Assembly: GCA_031265715.1 (NCBI GenBank)
Contig: JAISCG010000045.1
Coordinates: 1-12,029 of the forward strand
Source: Holosporaceae bacterium
Lineage (GTDB): Bacteria > Pseudomonadota > Alphaproteobacteria > UBA3830
Length of the DNA: 12,029 bases
Reading direction: 5' to 3'
Part shown: piece after piece, positions 6,095 through 12,029 of the stretch
How positions within the stretch are numbered: the first letter of the stretch is position 1
Layout: each line of letters starts with the position of its first letter
Program-made: the position numbers and the translations under genes
The notes under the pieces: generated by a model
What the model saw: the letters and a program-made list of their open reading frames with translations, nothing else
What the model was told of the DNA's origin: nothing
Database searches by the model: none

Positions 6095-7102
6095 GTGAGA
6101 TTAAAATTAATCGCAATATTGTTCCTGTTTTTTTATTTTATCACCGATGCCGCTCCCAAAATTTCGGTTATAATTCCCGTTTATAATTCGGCGCAGTTTC
6201 TGCCTTCCTGCCTTGAATCCGTAATCAACCAAACACTTAAAGATATTGAGATTATTTGCATAAATGACGGATCGACCGACAACAGTCTGTTCGTATTGCA
6301 GGAATATGCAAGGAGAGATTCTCGAATAAAAATATTTTCGCAGCCTAACAGAGGCGTTTCCGCCGCCAGAAATGTCGGATTGAAAATCGCAATCGGCGAG
6401 TATATATGCTTCATAGATTCCGATGATACGGCAGATTTAAACATGCTGAAAAAACTTTACGAGGTAATAATTAAGTACGAGTGTGACGTTGCCCTGTGCG
6501 ATGTCAAAAATATTTCCGGAAGAAGTGATGACGTGAGCAGAGGCAAACACATGTTGATCACGGAAGAATATCTCCGCAAACCGGCCAGAAATATGCTGAT
6601 TTTAGTATGCTGGAATAAAATTTATAAAAAATCTGCAATCGGAAATATAAAATTCAATGAACAGATTTCTTCCTGTGAAGACTCGAATTTTAACTTGCAG
6701 TTTTTTCATAAATATAAAAAAAGTGTTTTTCTGGCGGAAAAATTATATATTTATAATGGCGGCAATCAGAATTCTTTATCAAGATCCGAGGGATCTCAGC
6801 TAAAAGCAGTTCAGTCTCTTTGCACGGTGATTAAAGATCTGTATCAAAGAATCGGGAATACTTTAGAAGAAAAAGACAATCTGAAGGAAAATGTTTTAAA
6901 TGATCTGGCGATGGAAATACTATGCCTTTCATGTCGAAATATCTCCAATATACCGGAGGCAGTTCGAAAAATTAACGAATTTTATTGTGATAAAATTATT
7001 GATTTGAATATGGAAAGCAGATCGAAAATGTTGGCTTTATCCGCTATTATGCTCGGAAAAGCGATCGAATTTGTTGAAGGATTAAGGAATGCGTTGTTTT
7101 AG
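6095..7102 (+). CDS. Family 2 glycosyltransferase with N-terminal signal peptide, inside the pot operon
   Basis: A GT2 (GT-A fold) glycosyltransferase, 335 aa, of the WcaA/EpsJ-like style used in surface polysaccharide assembly. Key parts: ISVIIPVYNSA (23-33), nucleotide-binding IND (56-58), the DxD metal motif in FIDSDD (106-111), and the likely catalytic base in SCEDSNFN (193-200), so it looks active. Oddly, residues 1-20 form a signal peptide (hydrophobic 3-17, then DAAPK) directly before the first strand of the fold, predicting export. The GTG start 3 nt after the potH stop is needed for this segment; the next Met is inside the domain. The 3' end overlaps potI by 14 nt. It is related to, but clearly diverged from, the four tandem GT2 genes at the right end, which is unusual company for a transporter operon. 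Sugar donor and acceptor are unknown. Confidence 0.85.
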   Translation: MRLKLIAILFLFFYFITDAAPKISVIIPVYNSAQFLPSCLESVINQTLKDIEIICINDGSTDNSLFVLQEYARRDSRIKIFSQPNRGVSAARNVGLKIAIGEYICFIDSDDTADLNMLKKLYEVIIKYECDVALCDVKNISGRSDDVSRGKHMLITEEYLRKPARNMLILVCWNKIYKKSAIGNIKFNEQISSCEDSNFNLQFFHKYKKSVFLAEKLYIYNGGNQNSLSRSEGSQLKAVQSLCTVIKDLYQRIGNTLEEKDNLKENVLNDLAMEILCLSCRNISNIPEAVRKINEFYCDKIIDLNMESRSKMLALSAIMLGKAIEFVEGLRNALF

Positions 7103-7883
7103 GCGGATAAATTTTGTGCTGTTTCTCGGGTATCTTTTTTTGTATTTCCCTCTGATTTGTATAGTCGTTTATTCGTTTAACGAATCGCGGCTGATATCAA
7201 CCTGGACAGGTTTTTCGTTTAAATGGTACAAAGCGCTTGTATCTAATCCGATTATGTTGCGAGCGGCACTTACAAGCCTTAAAGTAGCATGCCTTTCCGC
7301 AACCGTATCGGTAATTTTAGGAATAATGGCTGCAATAGTCATAACCAGATTCAAAAGATTCCGCGGAAAAACTTTATTTGTCGGAGCAATCACGGCACCT
7401 CTGGTTATGCCGGAAGTGGTGACCGGATTATCACTACTGATGCTTTTCGTGGGGATGGAAAAAATTTTCGGATGGCCCTCCGGAAGCGGCACAACAACCA
7501 TAATAATTGCTCATATAACCTTGACATTACCCTACGTTACCATGCTGGTGCAGGCAAGATTGCAGGATCTCGATAAATCAATCGAAGAGGCGGCACTGGA
7601 TCTCGGAGCATCTCCGCTTAAAGTATTTTTTGTAATTACTTTGCCGATGATTTCTCCGGCGATCATTCTGGGATGGCTGCTGGCTTTCGCATTATCGCTG
7701 GACGACGTCGTCATTGCCAGTTTCGTAGCGGGCCCCGGAGCAACCACACTTCCGATGATCGTATTTTCCGGATTAAGGTTCGGGATATCTCCGGAAATAA
7801 ATGCGCTGGCGACAATTTTAATGGCTGTTTTATCCGTCGGAGTTCTGGGCTTCATCGTTTGGACATACAAAAAGAAGATATGA
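7089..7883 (+). CDS. potI: Putrescine-type ABC transporter permease, PotI-like
   Basis: The second permease of the importer, 264 aa, closely following E. coli PotI: YSFNESRLISTWTGFSFKWY (28-47), RFRGK (90-94), APLVMPEVVTGLSLLMLF (103-120) and SLDDVVIASFVAGPGATTLP (203-222). The ATPase-docking EAA loop EEAALDLGASPLKVFF (166-181) continues to ITLP. Six membrane spans are expected. The ATG at 7089 has a good ribosome site, GAAGGA at 7076-7081 with 7 nt spacing, located inside the glycosyltransferase gene, with which it overlaps by 14 nt. Its stop overlaps the radC start. The importer's ATPase gene (potG/potA) is not in this window, and the binding protein is on the other strand beyond the FkbM gene, so the transporter is split across loci. 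Confidence 0.93.
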   Translation: MRCFRRINFVLFLGYLFLYFPLICIVVYSFNESRLISTWTGFSFKWYKALVSNPIMLRAALTSLKVACLSATVSVILGIMAAIVITRFKRFRGKTLFVGAITAPLVMPEVVTGLSLLMLFVGMEKIFGWPSGSGTTTIIIAHITLTLPYVTMLVQARLQDLDKSIEEAALDLGASPLKVFFVITLPMISPAIILGWLLAFALSLDDVVIASFVAGPGATTLPMIVFSGLRFGISPEINALATILMAVLSVGVLGFIVWTYKKKI

Positions 7884-8578
7884 AAAAAACGAAGTCTTCA
7901 CCGACCGAAAAATCTCATTTTTTAGGGCACAGACAAAGATTACGAAAAAAATTTGCGTTGAATCCGACCTATTTAACCGACTATGAATTGCTGGAACTGC
8001 TGCTTTTTTATGTGTTTCCGCGAAAAGATACGAAACCGACGGCAAAAAAAATTCTTGAACAATTTAAAACGTTGCGGGGAGTAGTTTTTGCAAACAAATC
8101 TGATTTGGAAGGAGTCGGCGGGGTAGGGGAGTCGTCTGCTCACCTGCTTACGCTGATTCATGAAATTTTTAATCGTATACTGCTGGGACAAATTCAAGAA
8201 TCCGCATCAATAATGTCTGTTTCCCAGGTATCGGATTATTATAAAAGTCTTCTGGAGCAGCAAAAAAAGGAACAATTTCGCGTTATGTTCCTGAATAACA
8301 AAAATAAATTGATCGCCGAGGAACTTATGTATGAGGGAACGGTTAACAACACCGCCGTATATCCGCGAGAAATCGTGCAAAAAGCACTCAATTACGGCGC
8401 CTGCGCAATTATTATGGTGCACAATCATCCCGGAGGGGATCCGAAACCGTCCCGACAAGATATAATAATGACAAAGACGATAAAAGAGCTTCTTCAAAAG
8501 CTTGATATGGATCTTTTAGATCACCTGATTATAGGTAAAAACAGTGTTACGTCATTTCGCGATATAGGGATAATTTAA
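7880..8578 (+). CDS. radC: RadC family JAB-domain protein
   Basis: A RadC/YicR-type protein, 232 aa, with an N-terminal helix-hairpin-helix-like part (GVGGVGESSA, 78-87) and a C-terminal JAB/MPN metalloprotease-like domain. The metal site HxHxxGxxxPSxxD is intact: H181, H183, P190-S191, D194; the upstream Glu lies in AEELMYEG (146-153). The biological role of RadC is unsettled: older reports of a DNA-repair role have been questioned, and homologues are common on mobile elements. The ATG at 7880 overlaps the potI stop (ATGA), so it is translated by coupling; the frame is open further upstream, but that extension only reads potI out of frame. Its stop is the last before the DnaA-box intergenic region. 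Confidence 0.93.
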   Translation: MKKTKSSPTEKSHFLGHRQRLRKKFALNPTYLTDYELLELLLFYVFPRKDTKPTAKKILEQFKTLRGVVFANKSDLEGVGGVGESSAHLLTLIHEIFNRILLGQIQESASIMSVSQVSDYYKSLLEQQKKEQFRVMFLNNKNKLIAEELMYEGTVNNTAVYPREIVQKALNYGACAIIMVHNHPGGDPKPSRQDIIMTKTIKELLQKLDMDLLDHLIIGKNSVTSFRDIGII

Positions 8579-8753
8579 TCAAAAATGCACAGCTCTTTCT
8601 AACGAATATTTTTGGAAGGAAATAGAGCAGAAAAACAAAAGCATACGACAATAAAAAGTGAATAAAATCAAATAGATAACTCGCATGAACAGAAAATGGG
8701 CAGGAGGATACAAGCCTATGAAAAACTGTATTTTTTGGCGCGGAATTATATAA

Positions 8754-8762
8754 TTATCCACA
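8754..8762 (+). promoter_or_regulatory. DnaA box 1 (TTATCCACA)
   Basis: A perfect match to the DnaA consensus TTATCCACA. Its first two bases are the last two of the 12-nt AT palindrome AATTATATAATT (8744-8755), which could be an unwinding element. Confidence 0.6.
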
Positions 8763-8765
8763 GAG

Positions 8766-8774
8766 TTATCCACA
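8766..8774 (+). promoter_or_regulatory. DnaA box 2 (TTATCCACA)
   Basis: A second perfect DnaA consensus box in the same orientation, 3 nt after box 1 (12-nt phase, a little over one helix turn), which suits co-operative DnaA binding. Confidence 0.6.
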
Positions 8775-8781
8775 GCCTCTG

Positions 8782-8796
8782 TTAAGAACTTTTTAA
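8782..8796 (+). promoter_or_regulatory. CtrA-type binding site, TTAA-N7-TTAA
   Basis: TTAA at 8782-8785 and TTAA at 8793-8796 are separated by exactly 7 nt, and the second is followed by CC (TTAACC). This is the full binding consensus of the alphaproteobacterial cell-cycle regulator CtrA, which represses initiation at the Caulobacter origin. It lies 7 nt from DnaA box 2. A single match in AT-rich DNA could be chance, but its placement beside the DnaA boxes, away from any gene start, raises its weight. Confidence 0.45.
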
Positions 8797-8798
8797 CC

Positions 8799-8845
8799 AA
8801 AAAAAGGGTAGGGGAGGCAGAAGTTTTGGGAGGGGTGTTACCCTT
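8799..8845 (-). terminator. Weak candidate terminator of the GT2 array
   Basis: Read on the minus strand, AAGGGTA (complement of 8839-8845) pairs perfectly with TACCCTT (complement of 8804-8810), followed by a U-run (complement of the A tract 8799-8805). This fits an intrinsic terminator just past the last GT2 stop, but the stem is only 7 bp and the loop is about 28 nt of C-rich sequence, so it may be weak or fortuitous. On the plus strand the same loop carries the G tracts GGG, GGGG, GGG and GGGG (8806-8835). Confidence 0.3.
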
Positions 8846-9863
8846 GGTTGCATCTAAACAATTTTTGTATTTCCCCGATAATTATAAAAAAAGCCAATAA
8901 ATTTTTTTTGAAAAATCCTTTGGAATGTGAAATATCTATAAATCCTTTGGAATAAAGATCGTATATTTGTTCGGAGGCGTAAATTATGTTTTTATGACAG
9001 TTAAGCGTTACATCTGCCGCTACGGACGCAGCCGCACTGCAACAAATAACACGTTTTTGCTCGGAAGATAGGGGAATGGAGTCGGAGGAAGAGTTATAAA
9101 TATTCTCTATCAATCGGAAACGTCCTTTTATCCTTTTTCGTGATACGGATTTTGATTTGCTGCAAGAATTTTGGTATTGCCTCCAACCGTACAATTTTGC
9201 ATCCGTCGTAACGTACTTTCCTATAAAGCGGGCAGCACACATATTGAAATATGCATCATCCAGGCCAAACATTTGAGGATCGAATCGAAGCGACGCTATC
9301 GCAGACTTTTTGTACATTTTGTCCCACACCGAAAAGAATGCATAGAGGAACGCGTCCGATTGGCTGATTTTGTCCGCCAACGGATTTTCGGAAAAACTAA
9401 CGGTATAAGAAGCATTTTTCCCAAAAACAGGTTTGTCATATTCATTCGTCGGGTACCATTGGCAGATAGCGAGGTCGCAATTATTTCGTCGGATTTCCGT
9501 ATACATTATTTTGAGCATGTCCGGGTGCATATAATCATCGGAATCGGAAAAACTTATATATTCACCTTCGGCTACATCCAATCCGGTATTTCTGGCGACA
9601 GCCATTCCGGCATTTTTTTTGTGATTAACAATTCGAACACGTTTATCTTTATCCGCATATTCTCGGAGAATCTCCGGACAATGATCGGTAGAGGCGTCGT
9701 TTACGCATATGACCTCAAAATCTGTGAAGGTTTGATTGAGAATAGAATCGAGGCATTCCCGAAGAAATCGCTCGGTATTGTAGACAGGGATTATTACCGA
9801 AATTTTCGGTTTTGCTCCGACTTCAAAAATGAAAAAAATAAAAATCAACAGAAATGATTTCAT
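8838..9863 (-). CDS. Family 2 glycosyltransferase with signal peptide, array copy 1 (last in operon)
   Basis: A GT2 glycosyltransferase, 341 aa. Signal-like segment 1-17 (MKSFLLIFIFFIFEVGA) ends just before the fold begins at ISVIIPVYN (21-29). Catalytic features are present: VND (54-56), DxD motif SDSDDYM (106-112), likely base in GLDDAYFN (200-207) and YGWRQYQNS (225-233). The donor and acceptor are unknown. The ATG at 9863 overlaps the previous gene's stop by 4 nt (ATGA), with AAGG inside that gene's last codons as ribosome site. Compared with the other copies, its C-terminal tail differs after the shared IYDLYSKGFIDISHS block (ending IQKLFRCNQG instead of IRSWFKVS), as expected for the copy not followed by another. 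If the signal is real the enzyme works outside the cytoplasm. Confidence 0.87.
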   Translation of the reverse strand: MKSFLLIFIFFIFEVGAKPKISVIIPVYNTERFLRECLDSILNQTFTDFEVICVNDASTDHCPEILREYADKDKRVRIVNHKKNAGMAVARNTGLDVAEGEYISFSDSDDYMHPDMLKIMYTEIRRNNCDLAICQWYPTNEYDKPVFGKNASYTVSFSENPLADKISQSDAFLYAFFSVWDKMYKKSAIASLRFDPQMFGLDDAYFNMCAARFIGKYVTTDAKLYGWRQYQNSCSKSKSVSRKRIKGRFRLIENIYNSSSDSIPLSSEQKRVICCSAAASVAADVTLNCHKNIIYASEQIYDLYSKGFIDISHSKGFFKKNLLAFFIIIGEIQKLFRCNQG

Positions 9864-10879
9864 GATACCTTAAACCAACTTCGTATTTTTCCTATAGCTA
9901 TGAAAGAAGCTACTAAGATTTTTCTGAGGAATCCTTCCGAATGTGAAATATCCATAAATCCCTTGGAGTAAAGATCGTATATCTGCTTGGAAGCATAAAT
10001 TACGGTTTCGTATTTGAAACAGCCAAATACGGCTTCTGCCGCCGCGAAAGCAGCAAGACGGCAACAAATAGTGCGTTTTTGATTGATGGATAAAGGAACG
10101 GAGTCATAGGAAGAATTGCAGATATTCTCCGCCAGTTTGCAACGTCCTCCTATTCTTTTTTGCGCTTGTGATGCGGATTTTGATTTAGTGATAGAATCTT
10201 GGTTTTGTCTGTAGCCGTACAATTTTGCGTCCGTCATAATGCATCTTTTTACAAAACGAAAGGTACGTATATTAAAAAATGCGTCATCTGAAGCAAATGC
10301 TTGCGGGTCAAATCTGAAAGATGCTATTGCTGTTTTTTTGTACATTTTATTCCATAGCGGAAAAAACATATTCGGGTTATTGATTTTACGCAGCAACGAA
10401 TCTTTGGGAAAACTGACTGTGTAGGAAATATTTTTCAAAAAAGTCGGTTTATCGAATTCATTTGTTGAGTAATATTGGCATACAGCAAGATCGCAGTTAT
10501 TTCGTCGCATTTCCGTATACATTATTTTTAGCATGTCGGGGTGCATGTAGTCATCGGAATCGCAAAAACTTATATATTCACCTTCGGCTGCGTTCAATCC
10601 GGTATTTCTTGCAACATATACTCCTGAGTTTTTTTCGTGACTGATAACGCGGACACGTTTATCCTTGTCTGCATACTCTTGGAGAATGTCAAGGCAACGA
10701 TCGGGAGAAGCGTCGTTGATGCATATGACCTCAAAATCCGTGAATGTTTGATTTAGGACAGAGTCGAGACATTCTCGGAGGAATCGTTCGACGTTATACA
10801 CTGGGATTATTACCGAAATTTTCGGTTTTGCTCCGACTTCAAAAATGAAAAAAATAAAAATCAACCAAAATAATTTCAT
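9860..10879 (-). CDS. Family 2 glycosyltransferase with signal peptide, array copy 2
   Basis: A paralogue of copy 1, 339 aa, with the same order: signal segment 1-17 (ending EVGA), ISVIIPVYN (21-29), IND (54-56), CDSDDYM (106-112), likely base in ASDDAFFN (196-203) and YGYRQNQDS. The first 130 residues are almost the same as in copies 1 and 3, the middle (about 135-185, between CDLA and the MYKK block) differs in sequence and length, and the tail (ILVASFIAIGKIRSWFKVS) is identical in protein to copy 3. The tail is amphipathic and could lie on a membrane. The start overlaps the copy 3 stop by ATGA, with AAGG 5 nt before the ATG, so the array is translationally coupled. Confidence 0.88.
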   Translation of the reverse strand: MKLFWLIFIFFIFEVGAKPKISVIIPVYNVERFLRECLDSVLNQTFTDFEVICINDASPDRCLDILQEYADKDKRVRVISHEKNSGVYVARNTGLNAAEGEYISFCDSDDYMHPDMLKIMYTEMRRNNCDLAVCQYYSTNEFDKPTFLKNISYTVSFPKDSLLRKINNPNMFFPLWNKMYKKTAIASFRFDPQAFASDDAFFNIRTFRFVKRCIMTDAKLYGYRQNQDSITKSKSASQAQKRIGGRCKLAENICNSSYDSVPLSINQKRTICCRLAAFAAAEAVFGCFKYETVIYASKQIYDLYSKGFMDISHSEGFLRKILVASFIAIGKIRSWFKVS

Positions 10880-11892
10880 GACACCTTAAACCAACTTCGT
10901 ATTTTTCCTATAGCTATGAAGGAAGCTACTAAGATTTTTCTGAGGAATCCTTTGCAACATGAAGTATCTATAAATCCTTTCGAGTAGGTGTTGTATATCT
11001 GTTCGGAAAGATAAATTAAGTTGTCGTGATCGACCATTACTGTTTTTGCAGCCGCAGAAGCAGCGGCATCACAATAAATAAAAGAAGCCGGGTAATGACA
11101 AAACGACGGAATAAAATCATTGGACGAGTTGTAAATACTTTCTATCCACCCGGAATATCCGTTGATCATTTTTCGTAGCTTAAAACGAGAGGAAGCAGGA
11201 TGTTGCCTCCATCCGTATAACTCTGCGCTTACTTTAACATATTTTTTTACAAAAGAAGCTGCGCATAAATTGAAGTAGGAGTCATCAGCACCAAATAATT
11301 TCGGATCAAATCTGATCGAAGCTATTGCTGATTTTTTATATAATTTATTCCATACCGGAAGAAATTCTCCAAATGCTCTGTCAGCCAATTTGCAAAAACT
11401 GCGTACAAACAAATCACGTGGAATATCAATGGAATAAGAAATATTTTCTTTAAAAATCGGCCTCTCGTGCTCTTTTGGCATCCATATCTGACAGATAGCA
11501 AGATCGCAATCATTTCGTCGAATTTCTGTGTACATTATTTTGATCATGTCGGGGTGCATATAATCGTCGGAATCAGAAAAACCTATATATTCACCTTCGG
11601 CTGCGTCCAGTCCGGTATTTCTGGCGGCAGCCATTCCTGCATTTTTTTCGTGATTAATAACGCGAACGCGTTTGTCTTTATTTGCATATTCTCGGAGAAT
11701 ATCGGAGCAACGGTCGGAAGAAGCATCATTGATGCATATAACCTCAAAATCCGTGAAGGTTTGATTCAGGATAGAGTCGAGACATTCTCGGAGAAATCGC
11801 TCAGTGTTGTAGACAGGGATTATTATCGAAATTTTCGGTTTTGCTCCGACTTCAAAAATGAAAAAAATAAAAATCAAGCGAAATAGTTTCAT
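10876..11892 (-). CDS. Family 2 glycosyltransferase with signal peptide, array copy 3
   Basis: A third paralogue, 338 aa. Signal segment 1-17 (MKLFRLIFIFFIFEVGA), ISIIIPVYN (21-29), IND (54-56), SDSDDYM (106-112), likely base in GADDSYFN (201-208) and YGWRQHPAS. The frame is open to an ATG at 11907, but I chose the ATG at 11892. It aligns with the starts of copies 1 and 2 and recreates the ATGA overlap with the preceding gene, and the longer form would put five polar residues before the signal. The acceptor-side middle region (about 133-180) is the most divergent of the three and has an insertion relative to copy 2. Its C-terminal tail is identical to that of copy 2. Confidence 0.88.
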   Translation of the reverse strand: MKLFRLIFIFFIFEVGAKPKISIIIPVYNTERFLRECLDSILNQTFTDFEVICINDASSDRCSDILREYANKDKRVRVINHEKNAGMAAARNTGLDAAEGEYIGFSDSDDYMHPDMIKIMYTEIRRNDCDLAICQIWMPKEHERPIFKENISYSIDIPRDLFVRSFCKLADRAFGEFLPVWNKLYKKSAIASIRFDPKLFGADDSYFNLCAASFVKKYVKVSAELYGWRQHPASSRFKLRKMINGYSGWIESIYNSSNDFIPSFCHYPASFIYCDAAASAAAKTVMVDHDNLIYLSEQIYNTYSKGFIDTSCCKGFLRKILVASFIAIGKIRSWFKVS

Positions 11893-12029
11893 AACGCCCC
11901 GAACCATTTCCGTATTTTTCCGATAACTACGAAGGGGACTATAAATATTTTTTTGAGGAATCCTTCCGAATGTGAAATATCTATAAATCCTCGGGAGTAA
12001 AGATCGTATATCTGTTCCGAAGCGTAGAT
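11889..12029 (-). CDS. Family 2 glycosyltransferase, array copy 4, C-terminal 46 residues (runs off right edge)
   Basis: The right edge holds the end of a fourth array member. Its visible 46 residues read IYASEQIYDLYSRGFIDISH and then a SEGFLKK... tail ending KWFGAL before TGA at 11889-11891. This matches the C-terminal blocks of copies 1-3 nearly residue for residue (IYASEQIYDLYSKGFIDISHS in copy 1). The stop overlaps the copy 3 start as ATGA. The catalytic domain lies outside the window, so whether the gene is intact and whether it has a signal peptide cannot be seen. More copies may follow. Confidence 0.85.
   Translation of the reverse strand: MYASEQIYDLYSRGFIDISHSEGFLKKIFIVPFVVIGKIRKWFGAL

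Larger units (their letters stand above)
8579..8837. other. Convergent intergenic region with origin-like elements
   Basis: This 259-nt gap lies between the ends of radC (+) and the last GT2 gene (-), so no flanking gene has its promoter here. The first 160 nt are A-rich without a gene I would call. The right half packs an AATTATATAATT palindrome (8744-8755), two perfect DnaA boxes (8754-8762, 8766-8774), a CtrA-type TTAA-N7-TTAA site (8782-8796) and a run of G tracts (8806-8835). That combination resembles an alphaproteobacterial replication origin more than a promoter or a simple terminator. Whether it is the chromosomal origin, a relic, or a decoy cluster cannot be settled from the window; there are only two perfect boxes, fewer than in many origins. 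Confidence 0.4.
8838..12029 (-). repeat. Tandem direct repeat of about 1.0-kb glycosyltransferase gene units
   Basis: The starts of copies 1, 2 and 3 lie at 9863, 10879 and 11892, so the unit length is 1016 and 1013 nt, with copy 4 continuing past the edge. The first roughly 90 nt of each unit are nearly identical at DNA level (including the stretch encoding FIFFIFEVGAKPKIS), and the 3' ends of copies 2 and 3 differ by only a few bases over about 70 nt, while the middles are diverged. This is the signature of tandem duplication followed by divergence of the centre, or by gene conversion at the ends. Confidence 0.85.

Noticed and set aside
7673..7879. Longer form of radC starting inside potI
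   Set aside because: The extra 69 residues are potI read out of frame. The ATG at 7880 gives the normal RadC N-terminus and a standard ATGA overlap.
8579..8800. A 73-codon open frame on the minus strand across the radC-GT2 gap
   Set aside because: It starts at a TTG with no ribosome site, its first codons simply read through the DnaA boxes (VDN...VDN), and it resembles nothing. The non-coding elements explain the sequence better.
9171..9857. Long plus-strand frame opposite GT2 copy 1 (similar ones oppose copy 3 and others)
   Set aside because: It is the antisense shadow of a well-supported gene with intact GT2 motifs, recurs only because the copies are repeats, and has no ribosome site or family resemblance.
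8838..12029. CRISPR-like or satellite repeat
   Set aside because: The repetition is at gene scale (about 1 kb, coding), not short spaced repeats.

Overview
The window looks like chromosome of a moderately AT-rich alphaproteobacterium, most likely a host-associated or intracellular one of the Rickettsiales/Holosporales type. This placement is inference. It rests on (i) a short alphaproteobacterial-type phosphatidylserine decarboxylase paired with PssA, (ii) a perfect CtrA-type TTAA-N7-TTAA site next to DnaA boxes, (iii) a dispersed-looking inverted repeat whose ends resemble the CGTCATTGCGA-type elements I recall from such genomes, and (iv) many small proteins with export signals. No rRNA, tRNA or CRISPR is visible.

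Layout. 1-93 (-): the N-terminus of what may be an IS66-type transposase, cut by the window edge. 145-3118 (-): a tightly packed operon read right to left: a 32-residue small ORF with a strong ribosome site, psd, pssA, a PotF-like polyamine-binding protein and a 73-residue lipoprotein. From psd on, each junction is a stop/start overlap. 3184-4937 (+): a membrane-anchored FkbM-type methyltransferase and a secreted protein of unknown function. 4946-5043: a palindromic intergenic element. 5153-8578 (+): potH, a glycosyltransferase with a signal peptide, potI and radC, packed with 3-nt gaps or overlaps. 8579-8837: a convergent intergenic gap with two perfect DnaA boxes, an AT palindrome, a CtrA-type site and G-runs. 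8838-12029 (-): a tandem array of four family-2 glycosyltransferase (GT2) paralogues, the fourth cut by the right edge, joined by 4-nt ATGA overlaps.

How the parts fit. PssA and Psd make phosphatidylethanolamine from CDP-diacylglycerol and serine. PotF, PotH and PotI are the binding protein and two permeases of a putrescine-type ABC importer. Its ATPase (PotG) is not in the window, and the binding protein lies in a different, divergent operon from the permeases.

The most unusual content is the glycosyltransferase family. All four copies with an intact N-terminus carry a hydrophobic signal-like segment that ends just before the first strand of the GT2 fold, and all keep the catalytic Asp motifs. 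If the signals work, the enzymes act outside the cytoplasm, where bacterial nucleotide sugars are not normally available. That makes secreted, host-directed or envelope-side glycosylation the hypothesis to test. One member sits inside the potH-potI operon; the others form an expanding tandem array beside a possible replication origin.
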